A stretch of DNA of 64,000 nucleotides from the NCBI GenBank assembly GCA_003024785.1, contig PUQB01000679.1, forward strand, positions 51,091 to 115,090, in the 5' to 3' direction. Below are positions 24,698 through 36,951 of this stretch, piece by piece. The position numbers and the translations under genes are program-made. Below the pieces are notes generated by a model. That model had not been told where the DNA came from. It worked only from the letters and a program-made list of their open reading frames with translations, and searched no databases. The DNA comes from Selaginella tamariscina. Taxonomy: Eukaryota; Streptophyta; Lycopodiopsida; Selaginellales; Selaginellaceae. Positions within the stretch are counted from its first letter, which is position 1. Each line of letters starts with the position of its first letter.

Positions 24698-25645
24698 TCA
24701 GGATTCACTCACAAACACAGATATCTTGTCCAGAAGCTTGATCGTGTCCTCACACTCAAGATCCCCATAGAAAGCATGACTCGCATTCTCATAAACCACA
24801 AACTCAACATCCTTATTAAGTTTCCTCAGCACCTCCACATACTCAACCTCTCTATCATGCAGTACGTCCTCCCCTCCAGCAATCACAAGTGTTCTCGGCA
24901 AATCAAACTCTGCGCACTCCCTCAGCTTCGCCGGCACGTTAGAGTAAGCATGGTCCCTGTTCGAGTCTTCCGGAAGTGCAAACTTCCACAGTATGTCACA
25001 CATCTCTGTCGAGATCGAACCCCTCGGATTCAACTCTGAGTTTGTACGCGAAACTCCACCAAAGAACGGCTGTATGAGGATCTGAGCAGCAATGTTCAAG
25101 TTCAAGTTTCTCTCTTTTAAGATTTGCAGTGAGACATGGTGTGCAATGTTACCGCCCGCGCTATCCCCATGACAAACATCCTGGACAAGTCTGCACCTAT
25201 CTCAGATGCTTCACACTCCAGCCACTTGATAGCTGCCAGTCCGTCCTCGTAAGCCGCTGGAAGCCGGTGTTCCGGTGCCAACCGGTAGTTAACAGACACA
25301 AAATGATACCCAGCTGCTGACATAGTTTCCTCACGAATCTATCAAAGTCTGGATAATCCGCACTCGCCACGAGAAACCCACTACCATGGTAAAATACCAC
25401 GACGGATAGCAGCTTGCTCTGTCTTCCTGGGTTTGGGGATGAGAGAGAGAGAGAGAGAGAGAAGACAGTTACCTGTTTGGGGGGTACACTCTCACCCACA
25501 GATTTTTGTCCTTATCAATTGTGAAGTCTTTAGTCGCCACCCCATCGACAAAGTCGGGATTTGCAGGAACTGTTGGGATCGACTGACGGACAAAGGAACC
25601 ATCCGGATGCAGAGTGAGACCAGGAAGCGCAATGCTATCGTCCAT
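24698..25645 (-). CDS. Plant carboxylesterase (CXE, alpha/beta hydrolase)
   Basis: A plant carboxylesterase of the HSL/GID1-related family, which hydrolyses short acyl esters in the cytosol. It starts MDDSIALPGLTLHPDGSFVR (25645; an in-frame ATG at 25657 is possible). A 46-bp intron (25427-25472), mostly GA repeat, separates exon 1 from exon 2. Exon 2 has the oxyanion-hole motif as YHGSGF rather than HGGGF, then HFVSVNYRLAPEHRLPAAYE, the nucleophile region (GDSAGGN, if one G missing from a G run is allowed), the acid in GGEDVLHD and the catalytic His in ENASHAFYGD near the C-terminus. Frame breaks are of one base, near 25,335 and at the GDSAGG G run near 25,165. Otherwise the length, about 310 residues, is normal. 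Confidence 0.85.
25427..25472 (-). other. 46-bp intron made largely of GA/CT repeat
   Basis: On the - strand the donor GTAACT and acceptor CCCAG enclose a CT repeat that supplies the polypyrimidine tract. It is among the shortest introns here. Confidence 0.7.
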
Positions 25646-25659
25646 GGCTACAGACACGG

Positions 25660-26180
25660 GATACTCTTATTGTGATATTATTTGTATTATAAATGTGACA
25701 GGACGTTTAAATTTTATTTGTTTTTAAAATATTAAAAATCAAAGAATAATTATATAAATTATGTGTTCTTTCCTTGGTTTGTTGTCTATTCAAGAGTCGC
25801 TTGAATTATATTCTCCATATACATAATATGTTAATTAAATATATAACATAACAATTAAAGAAATTTGATCGATATGTTCTCATATCAAATTTCAGTGTAT
25901 AAAGAATTAATATACATGCAAATCAATATATAAATATTCAAGTTTAACAATGTTAGATATGGTGATTAATGTTACACGGTATTATTATTGTTTTTGGTTC
26001 TTTATAATTATGTATGGGGTCCATGATATACTTAAAATATGATAAAGACATATATGCATAATAAGCTAATGAATTACATATGATAAGTGATGTAAAACAA
26101 CCTTAAATAGAATAATTGTCAAATCAACGTGGCTACAACATACCTTTCATCAACCACAGAAAGCTACGTTTGAGCTTGGT

Positions 26181-26237
<57 letters not shown>

Positions 26238-27200
26238 AGACAGACAGACAGACAGACAGAGAGAGTTTTAAATTTGTTAAAATACAAACTATATTGTATT
26301 TTATTATTTTATATTTCTCAACCTTAACATATAAAAGTATTATTTGAAAAAATACAATATATAAATATTTATATTTATAAATAATATATATATATATTAT
26401 ATATATATAGACAATTCAAACTACATGTGAAAACATGGAGGTCTTATTTAATATTCTTAAAGATACTTAAATTTCCTTAGACTGAATATTCTTAGTATAT
26501 TTCAGCATATTCTTATGATTCATGGTTCAATTGAATCTTACTAATTTGTCTTTAGCAAATTTACATTGTTATTTCAATATTAATTTAGATAAGTTTAAAT
26601 TTTTTATTAAAATTAAGTAATTTTTTAATTGTGGAGAGAGAGTGTGTGTAAATATTTAGATATGACCATAACATATACTTAGAATACACGAGGAATCAAA
26701 CATTCATTAGGCATTTAAAAAATAACTTTAACATATAGTTCATAATTAATTTATATTATTAATAATGTTGTAGTGACATAGTTGGTTTGTTTGAAACTTA
26801 ATAATATTTTTAAAATTAAGCTTAAAAATTTAATATTTATAAATTTAATGCAACACAATAAATTAAAATATATTAAATTAAAGTATGACAGCATATGTGT
26901 TGTTTATTGGACTCTTATTCATGTTATACTTATTTTATATACAATTTATATTTATGTTTTTGTTTAATCTACATATTTGTAAATGATTTATGATATTGAT
27001 ATTATAGGCCCACCAATTTCTTTTAGTATTATTCATCACTTTGAGCGCGATAGTTCTACACACCACATAGCTTATGACTAGTTAAATTAAGATTAAAAAA
27101 ATGATTTTGATATTCATTATTATAATTCTTATTAAACCAATAATTTACTCATTAAACTAGTAATTATCTCATTTGTTAGCCATGTGAGTTATATATGTAT
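25660..27200. other. AT-rich spacer with microsatellites
   Basis: Carboxylesterase 5' flank, then AT-rich DNA. A compound (GT)n(GA)n(CAGA)n microsatellite lies at about 26,179-26,267. A weak third copy of repeat B lies near 25,890. No gene is seen. Confidence 0.5.
26179..26267. repeat. Compound (GT)n-(GA)n-(CAGA)n microsatellite
   Basis: Consecutive GT, GA and CAGA runs, about 85 bp. Confidence 0.95.
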
Positions 27201-27224
27201 ATATATATGAATGTTATTCATGAA

Positions 27225-30200
27225 TCTTTTTTTTGTAACATGGTATTAAAGTTAGATATTGTGATAAGTTTTTGGAGAGAGTGATTTTAAGATTTTATGT
27301 TTTTTTAATGTAAATTTCGCTTTTATAGTGCAACATGAAGCTAGTTTGAAAAGGTAATGATCTTTTAAATTATCCATTAGGAGTTTTTTTAATATTTAAG
27401 TCTTTATTTAATGCTTGGATTAATGATTTATTTGTATGGAATAAGAAGAATCGTTTTACTTAAGGACTTATATTATATGCTTTAAAAAATCTATATTTAA
27501 ACTTTTATTATTATTTATTAAACTTATGTTGAAGTTTGAATGTATTTGCATCGTATATATATTTTTCATACTGCCCAAGAAGTTTAAATTTTATTAATTA
27601 TTTAAAGTCATTAAAGTATGATTACACTTGTAATTTAGTTAAACACTAAATACATTCAAATGTTTTGACTTTTTTAAAGATATTGTCCATTGTTAAATCT
27701 TATATTATTATTGCTTCTTGAGTTATTTATTTAATAAATATTTGCCCATTCTTAACTATTGAAGACATTAAAGTATAATTACATTCATAATTTAAATGAA
27801 GATTTTAACTATTTTAAAAAATTATTAAATAATTATTTATTATTGAATCTTCCATTACTTATAACTAAGAAGTTAATCATTTAATAGATATTTGTCTCTT
27901 TCTAATTAAAAATTTATTATTTAAAAAATGTATTGTAACTTAAGTGAACATTTTGATAACAATTATTTATTAAATCTTATATTGTTTCTTATTAAAATCG
28001 TTATTTCAATCTCTTTTATTTTATTAATTATTAAGATAAATCAAATTCATAACGTTCTTTCAGTAATCATTACAAACAAATGCAATTATGTATAATAGAG
28101 GTGCATATTATAGTGGGTCGTAAAATATACATAATTCATAAAATTATCATAATATTTTATATTAAATCGATTGAGTAAAAGTAATTACTTATATGAATTA
28201 TAATTCCAATTAATTTAATGATGTGTAATATTAACTTTAATACATTTATCTTATTATGTTATTTTAGATCGATCATATTATATTTTATGATGTTTACAAT
28301 GTACTTTAAAGCTTTAAAGATAACATTCTTAAACTTTTTAATTAAGTTCACAAGGGAGTTATTTATGTGGCTTTTATTCTTTATTTTGTTTTATAATGTT
28401 CTAATGGTTAACATAAAATGACTTCAGCATATTACTTTAGAAAAACCTTTTTATCATTATAATTATTATAATAATAAATAATTATGCTAGACAATTTGTA
28501 TTGCTAATTTTTATGATGCAAAACAAGCACAACATAAAACAAAAGATAAAGCTCATATTGTTAAAATATGTTAATTTATATTAATAAATTAATTTTATTT
28601 AAATTAAATTTTACCTTTGGACATCATATTTATTATAGGTTCTAGAGTTATTGTTCACATGATTTTGAATAAATCTTTACTTTTTAATTATCGCTATTTA
28701 ATTATTCCTTATATTCATGGAAATGATAATTTACTTTAATTGTTAATATTACACTCCTTTTCATGTTCAAGTTATTCTTAATCTTTTTATGTACCTAGTG
28801 AAATTTATTACATATTAATTGACTCATATATTTAATTATCATTATTCAATTGATTCTTAAGTTTATAATTTTATTTATTACAACTATGTAATTATTTCAT
28901 GTTAATAATATATAAGCTTTGTTGTTATTCAAGCAAGTCATAACAACATGATTCTTTTAAAAAAAATTATTATTAAATTTTATTTATTTATTGTAAAGTT
29001 TGATTTGGATTCGTGAGGACTTCTTTTTTTCCGATATGAATAACACCGATGCACTAAAAATTCAGCAAAATTATCTTGTTATAATAACAATATTTACTTG
29101 TTTTAACTTAAATTAAGAGCTTGTTAAGAGAGTGGTAACTGTAAAAGGTTTGGGCTTTAAAAGATGAAAATTAATTTTATTATGAATAATTTTTTTTTAC
29201 TTTCCCATTTAAACCTTTTCATTCTTGTTAATTGAAACACATGCTTTGGAAAAGCTCACATAAAGTTTTTCATACTTTTGTTTTTTTTAACTTGTCCTTT
29301 CATATTTATGTGGTTCATTTGTTTTCTTTTATTTTTATTAACGACTTCATTTATGTTTACAATATTTATTTTTTGAAGCTTAAGTTAAAGTGTTTTTTTT
29401 TACTTTTGTTTGTTAAAAAAATCTTGTTAAGCTTTAAATTGAACATATTTTATAACGGTTTCATTAAAATAATAAGAGAATTTAAAAAATGAAGTTTTTT
29501 TTTAATTTTTATGCAACTGATGGGATTATTTATGATCTTATTATACCCTATACACCTTAACAAAATGATATTTTGTGCCATCCAATGTGAGATTTGTGTT
29601 TTGATAGTGTCAAAAGTATTATTGAAGAAGGGAAATGTTGTAATTTATGTTTAAAACTTATTATTTATTCTTTTATTAATTTATTTTCTTCATATAAGCC
29701 AGTTTAGTAAATGATTAGATGTGAATCTTTTATACATAGTTAAATGGTTATCATTTGTTTATATCTTACATGCTAAGGTTATATTTTTAAGATATGCAAA
29801 TAAACTAAGACATACAAGCTTTATGCTTGTAATTTAACATGTATTATTATTAATCATGATTGGGTTTTTCATAAAGATTAAATGGTTTTACCACTTCATA
29901 ATGTTGTTATTTTTTGAAGTTAATCAAGAGCTTTAACTTGTTATTAGATAAAAAGTACGTTTTTACTCTCCTTATTAATGAATCATCTTTTATTCATTAT
30001 TACTTTCTTCCTCCATTCAATTTTGATGCAAAAGTTATTTTTTAATAATTTTATGGAGTAATTTTTGATGTTGAAGATAATAATATTAATTATCACTACA
30101 ACTTGAATCACAAAATCATTCTTAATGAGAATCGAACTCGGATTACTCTAATATTAAATGTCAAGATCATTTTCTATGGCCCTTAGTCACGATAACCTAG

Positions 30201-30990
30201 GTTTATTTGGGTTTTTTTTCCACATATCTCATATCTCATAATTTTTATTCACTCACCAAGTTAAAATTATAACAATATAAATTTTCAACAATGTGAACAG
30301 TGGTTTAAGGTTATATTAGTTGCTTATTACACAAAAAACTTAGGAATTGATTGAGTAATCTTTACCCAAGTGATCGACACTCAGTTAAACTATGACAATA
30401 TGAATTTTCCATAATGTGAACAGTGGTTTGAGGTTATGTTAGTTGTTTATTACACAAAGAAATTTAAGAATTAATTGAGTTATCAATTAATCATCAAATA
30501 ATCAAGTGCAAATGAATTTTTCACATAAGAATGAAAGTTAATAGAAGATTTAACTTGGTTGGTGGCTAAGGGTTTCTCAAGTTACATGAGTGGATTATTA
30601 TGATACTTTTTTAATTTGTTTTACCATATATGCATATTATTGGTGTATGCTATTGAGTGTTAAAATTTTTCATACCATCATATGAATGTTAAATAACCTT
30701 TTCAAATGGTGACTTGAATGAAAAAATCTACCAAAAGGATCTATTCAATGAGGTCCAAACATTTTATCTATCACTTGCATAAGTCTTTGTGTGGATTAAA
30801 ACAAACATATATTAATATTCCGTTATTTCTCTCTAAGTGCTATGGATCCCAATTTTATTTGAAATTTGATGGTAAATTTGTCATTGTTACTATGTATGTG
30901 AATGTTGTTCTAAATAAGCTATGTGAAATGTGTTTATTGAAAATAGAATTGAGATTCAATACTCAGCATTATTAGGCTCTTGTAATTGTT
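27225..30990 (+). mobile_element. Ty1/copia retrotransposon fossil (heavily decayed)
   Basis: A tRNA-Met primer-site-like sequence (ACATGGTATTAAAGTTAG) lies at about 27,237. At about 30,560-30,975 the + strand has copia reverse-transcriptase text such as LVAKGF, then FSNGDLNEKIYQ and HKSLCGLKQ. What lies between is AT-rich and barely readable. It is broken many times and old. That the two ends belong to one element is inference; the RT fragment itself is well supported. A SINE-like unit at 30,110-30,260 interrupts it. Confidence 0.55.
30110..30300 (-). repeat. SINE-like repeat C, copy 1
   Basis: Shares with 59,150-59,300, 59,447-59,760 and 61,122-61,283 an ordered series: a B-box-like GGTTCGATTC on the - strand, TAATATTAAATGTCA, GGCCCTTAGTCACGATAACC and CACTCACCAAGTTA. 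A tRNA-derived SINE is likely; the A box is less clear. Confidence 0.45.
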
Positions 30991-31514
30991 TTTTTTAGTT
31001 TAATTAAAATTGTTTTAAATTTTATGTGAAACAATCTTAAACTTACTGGGTACCCTTTATCTTACAACTTAGTAGCCGCAACTTACGTTATAACTTACAG
31101 TACCCTTACTTATTGGGTACATTTTTTGCAGATTGGGTATTACTATTTGACAAGGTACCCAATTTAGTATTATTATTAAAACATAAAATAGCTTTAATTA
31201 AATTAAAAAATAACTATTTATGTGGTTACCCATAGGTCCACACGTGTCCGAAGAAAATTCTATTTGTTGTGAGAACCACATAGAGTGCACACGAGTTTTG
31301 TGTGTTTTTTATGTGGACATATGTCTGTGCACGTGTGTGTGCGTTATATGCACAAGTTGCAACATATAGCCTGAGTTTTCCATTTATCATATGTATGTAT
31401 ATACTTTATGCATACATATATACATAACCAAATACATATATAGAAGACTTGGTACGTTTCTGGTTGTTTAGAAGAATATATATAATTGGAATTATGTACA
31501 CATGTAATTGTTAA
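30976..31514. other. Spacer with a short TE-like unit
   Basis: At about 31,048-31,165, TGGGTACC ends face GGTACCCA, with other GGTACC/GTACCC motifs inside; this may be a short non-autonomous element, without a clear target duplication. The rest is AT-rich flank of the next gene. Confidence 0.3.
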
Positions 31515-32019
31515 TCAACCCCATATAGACTCAAATGGGAGCGTATCAAATAGTTTCTCTATGGTATCTTCTTTAGAATCTTCGTATTCGTATGGAACTT
31601 GTTTTGAAGAACGATTTAAATTAAATCTTGCCTCCCATGGAGCATTGCCAGCCTCTGTTTGATAGAAGCCTTGGTTTGCCACCATCTGATCAACAACGTA
31701 ATTATATTGTTAATATAATTATTAATATTATCATTTTATTGTATATATAACATCATATTACCTCATGAGTTTGCAGAAGTTTCTCCTTGATGTTCGGAAC
31801 TTGATGTCTCTACATAATCATCATATATGTGACAGATATAGACATGGAGATATATATACATACATAATGAGCTTAATTATTTAACTATACCTTAAGAGCA
31901 AACGCATCTTGGTTTGAAACGCACAGAACCTTGGGACGTAGAAATCCTGCTGTAGTAGAGGGACATTTTAATAAATCAACAGTATGTGAATTACAGACTG
32001 AATTGCGAAGAGCATCCAT
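31515..32019 (-). CDS. Small three-exon gene, 115 residues, function unknown
   Basis: Three exons on the - strand join in phase with GT-AG sites and no frame breaks: 32019-31891 (43 codons), 31809-31762 (16 codons) and 31685-31515 (56 codons plus stop). The introns are 81 and 76 bp. The protein begins MDALRNSVCNSHTVDLLKCP, a Ser/Thr-containing N-terminus with no acidic residue after Asp2 until Asp15, possibly a plastid presequence. It continues FLRPKVLCVSNQDAFALK, then RHQVPNIKEKLLQTHE, MVANQGFYQTEAGNAPWEAR, and ends LFDTLPFESIWG. I do not recognise the family. It is charged and mostly soluble, with no membrane segment. Exact exon phasing, codon-like composition and clean ends support a real gene. 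Exons of 48-171 bp in AT-rich DNA make it easy to overlook. Confidence 0.7.
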
Positions 32020-32818
32020 TTTATTTTTTTTTTCTGATTAGGGGAATTTCCCAAATTATTCATTTGGTATGTGTGCCGTTTTATATGACCCATTTGATGT
32101 TAATATGTTACTCTCAAATTTGGTTGCTGCCTACCAGTCAAAAATTAAAAGTACAAATATTATATTAAAAAAAAAAAACATTTAAATTATATTGACCAGT
32201 AGGTTTAGTGCTCGTCAGCATGATAATAATGTTTAAAAAATTGTTGCCCAGAATCGAACCCAGGTAGAAGTTATGAAATGAAAGTTCTTTCGTGGAATCG
32301 AACTCGGGCCAATAATAAAAAAATAGTTGCGGCTATGCCAACTACATCTTCGTTTTTTAAGTGTTTATAATTGAATACGAAAAGTATACTTGATATCTAC
32401 GACAAAACAAAATAGGAACTTAATGAATATTCAACGTGAATTAATTAATTCAAGTAAGACGTGCGTTTAACAAGTCAATACAGTGTTTTAAAAGCCGTGT
32501 TCAACTCGATGAATATATTCTCACTCAATCATTCAAAAGTATATACGTAGTATAATCATATACATGCTCTCATTCATTGGTAGTTTCTTACTGATGAAAT
32601 GAAACGTCCAACTACAGTAGATTTGGATAACTCTCACACAATATCCACAAAAAAACACTGTACATTCCATTTAGAAATTATCATTATATTTCTCTATACT
32701 GTACACTTTGATTTCGATCCATATACCACTTATCCCTGTTTCTATACAACTATATACACTGGGAGAGAAACAGAGGAGAAATTCTTCAAAATACCCAGGC
32801 TCCTTCCCATCCTGCTTG
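32020..32818. other. Spacer between two - strand genes
   Basis: Holds the 5' flank of the 115-residue gene, a SINE-like unit (32,170-32,355) and the DnaJ 3' flank. Nothing else is seen. Confidence 0.5.
32170..32355 (-). repeat. tRNA-like SINE candidate
   Basis: On the - strand, TTGGCATAGCCGCAAC (A-box-like) is followed about 45 bases later by GAGTTCGATTCC (B box), and further on by a second B box (GGGTTCGATTC). No full cloverleaf can be folded by eye, so a tRNA-derived SINE or tRNA pseudogene is more likely than a functional tRNA. Confidence 0.35.
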
Positions 32819-33176
32819 CTACTGTTCATCTTCCTCCTCGTCTGTCCAGTATTCTTCCTCAGTGTCAGCAGAGTGATTCGAATTCCCTTGTAGAGCCTCA
32901 TAAGCCGCCGTGATCTGATTGAATTTGGGTACACAGTGCTCTCCCTTGCAGACATCTGGATGGTACTGAAGCGCTAGTCTCCGGTAAGCGCTCTTTGATG
33001 TCCTGCTTCGTGCTCCCCGGTCTAAGTCCGAGAGCCACATATGAATCGCCCTTATAAGCAGGATTTGTTGAAATCGATTTCTGTGATGTGTACTTGGCTG
33101 TTGCTTGTGATGATCTTCTGGGTCGCACCGGATTTGTACAACAAGGGGAAAAATTCATGCTCGATTGCAGTGCCAT
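32819..33176 (-). CDS. Small DnaJ-domain protein, probably chloroplast-targeted (copy 2)
   Basis: A single-exon J-protein of about 118 residues, starting MALQSSMNFSPCCTNPVRPR (transit-peptide-like, rich in Ser, Pro and Arg). The J domain has SYVALGLRPGSTKQDIK, then YRRLALQYHPDVCKG with HPD intact and FNQITAAYEALQGN. It ends in an acidic tail (EEEYWTDEEEDEQ). One extra A in the run at about 33,003 breaks the frame inside helix II (ATCAAAGAGCGC), most simply a homopolymer error. It is a paralogue of the gene at 20,875-21,500, with the same targeting and J-domain plan but no intron and a different tail. Confidence 0.8.
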
Positions 33177-33958
33177 TCAAGGATTTATCGACGAATTTAA
33201 TGAAATTCTATGAGAATTGAATGAAATTCTATGAGAATTTAATGAAATTGAATGAAATTCTATGAGAATTTAATGGAAGAATGAACTACTGACCTAAAGA
33301 GTGTAGGATCTCTTGCTTATATAGCAAGAAAGGTTATAAAGATAAGTCATTAGATAAGCTTGATTAAGTAGCGGATTAGAGAAAATTTGAAATGTTTAAT
33401 AATGGATAAGTCTGAACAAATAGATTAGGGTGTTCTTCGACTGGCACGTTGGCATCGTATTATTTATGTTGTGTACGTGTCATTGCCACTGTGGAGTACA
33501 GTTTTTTGGCGTGGAGTGTGATAGGTTTGACGTGGCTTTTACGGACGGGCGGTGTACTTTCGCTTTTTAGGTTAAGTAATTCACACGGTTAGCGTTTGCG
33601 ACGTGGAAGCTTCGATTTATCATGCCAAATCTGTTTATCGTACATTTCAATTTAAATATTAATTTATATAATTTGAAGCGTTTTAGTTTGTTAAAGTCTC
33701 ACTGCAAAATGGTTTGCGAGCAGAGTCGAACCTCCGACGTATGTTATGACAGTAAATCGAGTTTACATGAGTATATAAATGCTTGTAAAATATAAAAATG
33801 ATAAAGTGTGTTTGAAAAATGATTAAAACTTTTTTTCCGCGGAAACGAGCGGTATCGAGCTTTACCATTCTTAGGTAGACATGAAATCCATTGCTTTTCA
33901 TGAAACACCATTTTTATACATTTTCTTGAGCTGGCCAAGAAGGAGAAGGACCAACAGA
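33177..33958. other. Divergent promoter region with short tandem repeat
   Basis: Lies between the DnaJ (-) and glucanase (+) genes. A 22-bp unit (AATGAAATTCTATGAGAATTT) is repeated about three times at 33,197-33,272. The rest probably holds both promoters. A tRNA-like GGAGGTTCGACTCTGCTC at about 33,720 is not a tRNA gene. Confidence 0.45.
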
Positions 33959-33970
33959 ATGCGCAAGGCG

Positions 33971-36876
33971 ATGGCGCTTCCCTCCGCGGCTTGATCCTGC
34001 TTCTCTCCTTTTCGTTAATCCTTCGCAGGTAAATCCATGTTTTGTTCTTGTTTTTCCGTGTTCTTCAGGTATTTCAATCCTCTGTTCATCCAAAGATTAA
34101 GGAAAAACCGGTTTTTTCATCTTTTGTTCTATGATTTTGCCGATTCTTGTCCGTTTTTCATCGATTTTGGCTTGTTCATCTGAAAAATCCGTGGATTTTT
34201 CCTCTTTTTCCGTGTTTTCGCAAGGATTTCGTAATCTTTGTGTGTGTTCCGCATTGATTCTTGCATGCCGATTCATGAAATCTTAAAAAATCCAGTTTTT
34301 ATGTGCTTTTGTTCCGATGTTCTTGGTCGATTCCTTCATGCATTCATTCGCATTTGACGGATAACGTTCTTTCTTTCTAGGGATTCATCGGCGTGAATTG
34401 GGGTAACATGGCGTCGCATCGGCTCCCGAGAGACGTAATGCTCCAGTTGCTGAGCGCCTCCAATATAACTCGGATTAAGCTCTTCGATGCTGAACCAGAA
34501 ATCGTGGAGATCTTCGCCAACAGCGGCATGGAACTCATGATCGGGATTCCGAACGAGATGCTCGAGAGAATCGCCTCAAATCCACAGGCCGCCATCGATT
34601 GGGTTAAGGAGAATGTCACTCGCCATTTGCCTTCCGTCAAAATCAGGTCCGTTTCTTGCCGCATGAATCTTTGTTTTCTCGTATCAATTTATTAACGTAT
34701 TGTATAATTTATTGGGTCATTATATATAATCTGCTGGGCCAAGCGGAATATATCCCATATGTTATAAATGCTTCACTTATACATCCTCTGTATGTGTTAT
34801 GGAGTTACCGCTTTAACGTTTTTTGTTTATACCGCTTTTTAGAGTTTTTTTAATATAATCTATTTTATATAATATACTGGTAGAATAATATTTACTGGGT
34901 CAAATAAAATGCTTCACGTCCCTTTTTTAATGAACATATATGTGTGTGTGTGAGAGAGAGGGAGAGTATTCTTATGGAAGTTACCTCTTTATATACTGTC
35001 TGTTTTAGAGTTTCACAAACACAATTTCACATATATGTTGAGTTTCCCCACAGAAGTTAATGTGCATTATAATCTCAATGACCTCGACGCCGGAGTTGTC
35101 ATTGTCATGTGTACTCCTATATATATATATATATAGAGAGAGGAGAGAGAGAGAAGAGGAGAGAGAGAGATGAATATATGCACGTTTATTTGAGCATCTC
35201 TACCATTTATGATGGTATGTGTATACATAGTATACTGCGTCTTAGATGGTTGTCTATGCTACATTATATATACAAACAATCCTGTAATTATTTTGTTTAT
35301 TTTATATTTTACAGCCATGTAGCCGTGGGTAACGAACCGTTTCTAAGGGCTTACAACGGAACGTACTCAGACGTAACATTACCAGCAGTTAGATCGATCC
35401 AGGCAGCATTAAGCAAGGTTGACACCGATGAACCAATTAAGGCAGTAGTCCCTAAACGCTGATGTCCTCAGTAACGCCGGGTCCATCCTGCCGTCAGCGG
35501 GCAATATTCCGTCCGGACTCCAGACACTCATGGATCTCTCCATATCTTTCCTGGCCCGACACGTGCTCCGTTTGTGGTAAACATATATCCTTTCTTAAGC
35601 CTTTACCAAGGATGCACACTTTCCTAGAGAGTTTTGCATTCTTTGACGGAAGTTTGAGTCCTGTTAACGACTTTGGCAACATGTATACAAACGTCTTTGA
35701 TGCGAGTTATGATCTTCTGGTTTCTGCATTGAGGAAGAATGGGTTTCGGAGATGGAGATTATTGTTGGAGAAGTTGGATGGCCGACTGACGGAGAGCTTA
35801 ATGCTAATCCGATAATGCTCAACGATTTAACCAGGCACTTATAAGACACGTCTCAAGCAACGATGGTATGATATTATTATACTCGTTGATATATGTGTAT
35901 ATATATACTCTCAGTACACATATCAATTTGCATTATCTTGACTTACTTTAGGATAAGTGGACTATCAGTGCACTTAACATTTCGTTATTCTATAATAATA
36001 TAGCGTAGAGAACAGTGTGTGTGTGTGTGGAGCAGTTCGTAGATTAGAAAGAGGTACAAAGATATTAAGAGTTATATCGAAGTATCTATGTATATATTGA
36101 ATGTTCATATGTCAATTAACATGGACGGGAAGTTTTCCGTGTATCTAGGTATAAACTATGTGTCGATTGTGTTATTTCACAAGTATACACACGCACACAC
36201 GCCTTTATAAACAAGTGTATATATAACATTACTAAACACGATTATCACACGGTGTTTTAGGTACTCCACTACGTCCAGGCCGGCCTTTAGACGTATACTT
36301 ATTCGCCTTAATGGACGAGGATCAGAAGAGCATACTTCCTGGCAACTTTGAGCGACACTGGGGAATATACAGATACGATGGAAGACGAAAATACAGTCTG
36401 GACATCATGGGTTCAACCCTTATGAACGCATCAGACAACGTCAAGTATTTACCATCGAGGTTGTCTAATCTATACATGTCTACGTGATATATTTACGTGC
36501 CTGTTTTACATACGCTTACATCCACTATGTATACAGGTGGTGCGTATTAAACCCAGACGGGAATATGACAAAGCTGGCGACGAACGTAGACTACGCGTGC
36601 ACACACGGGGACTGTACGGCGCTGGTGTACGGAGGGTCGTGTAACAACATTGGGAATAACGGGAATGCATCGTATGCATTTAACAGCTACTATCAGATCA
36701 ATAACCAGCAGGATTCGAGCTGTGTCTTCGACGGTTTGGGTATGGTTACCAACGTTAACCCTTCAGCAGGTACTTGTGAGTTTAGTATTCAGTTAAGTCC
36801 TTCTGAGTCTGCTGGCTTTCAGTTGAGGTCTATTAATCTGGTTTCGTGGTTGTTACTAGTGTTAGTACTAGTTTGA
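33971..36876 (+). CDS. GH17 endo-1,3-beta-glucanase with X8 (CBM43) domain, GPI-type (copy 1)
   Basis: A cell-surface beta-1,3-glucanase that would act on callose or wall glucan. A short signal-peptide exon (33971-34028, [11 protein letters not shown]) is followed by 34381-34646 ([20 protein letters not shown]), 35315-35865, 36261-36459 and 36537-36876. The catalytic acid is in HVAVGNEPF and the nucleophile in [11 protein letters not shown]. The last exon is the X8 glucan-binding domain (WCVLNPDG, then [22 protein letters not shown] and further conserved Cys) ending in a hydrophobic GPI-signal tail ([14 protein letters not shown]). Frame breaks occur in the signal exon and about five times in the GH17 exon at 35,440-35,820, mostly single bases. 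The X8 exon is clean. It converges tail-to-tail on a paralogue 75 bp away. Confidence 0.85.
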
Positions 36877-36951
36877 AGTAGACTCCCTTTCTTTTTGGTT
36901 CCTCATAAAGGAACAGATATTTTGATATAATGAACACGAGTTACATAAGCA

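Noticed and set aside
31048-31165. A defined MITE with TGGGTACC ends
   Set aside because: Only 8 bp of inverted ends and no convincing target duplication; kept only as a weak note.
33705-33760. A tRNA gene on the - strand (GGAGGTTCGACTCTGCTC)
   Set aside because: The T-arm stem does not pair properly and no acceptor, D or anticodon arms can be found.
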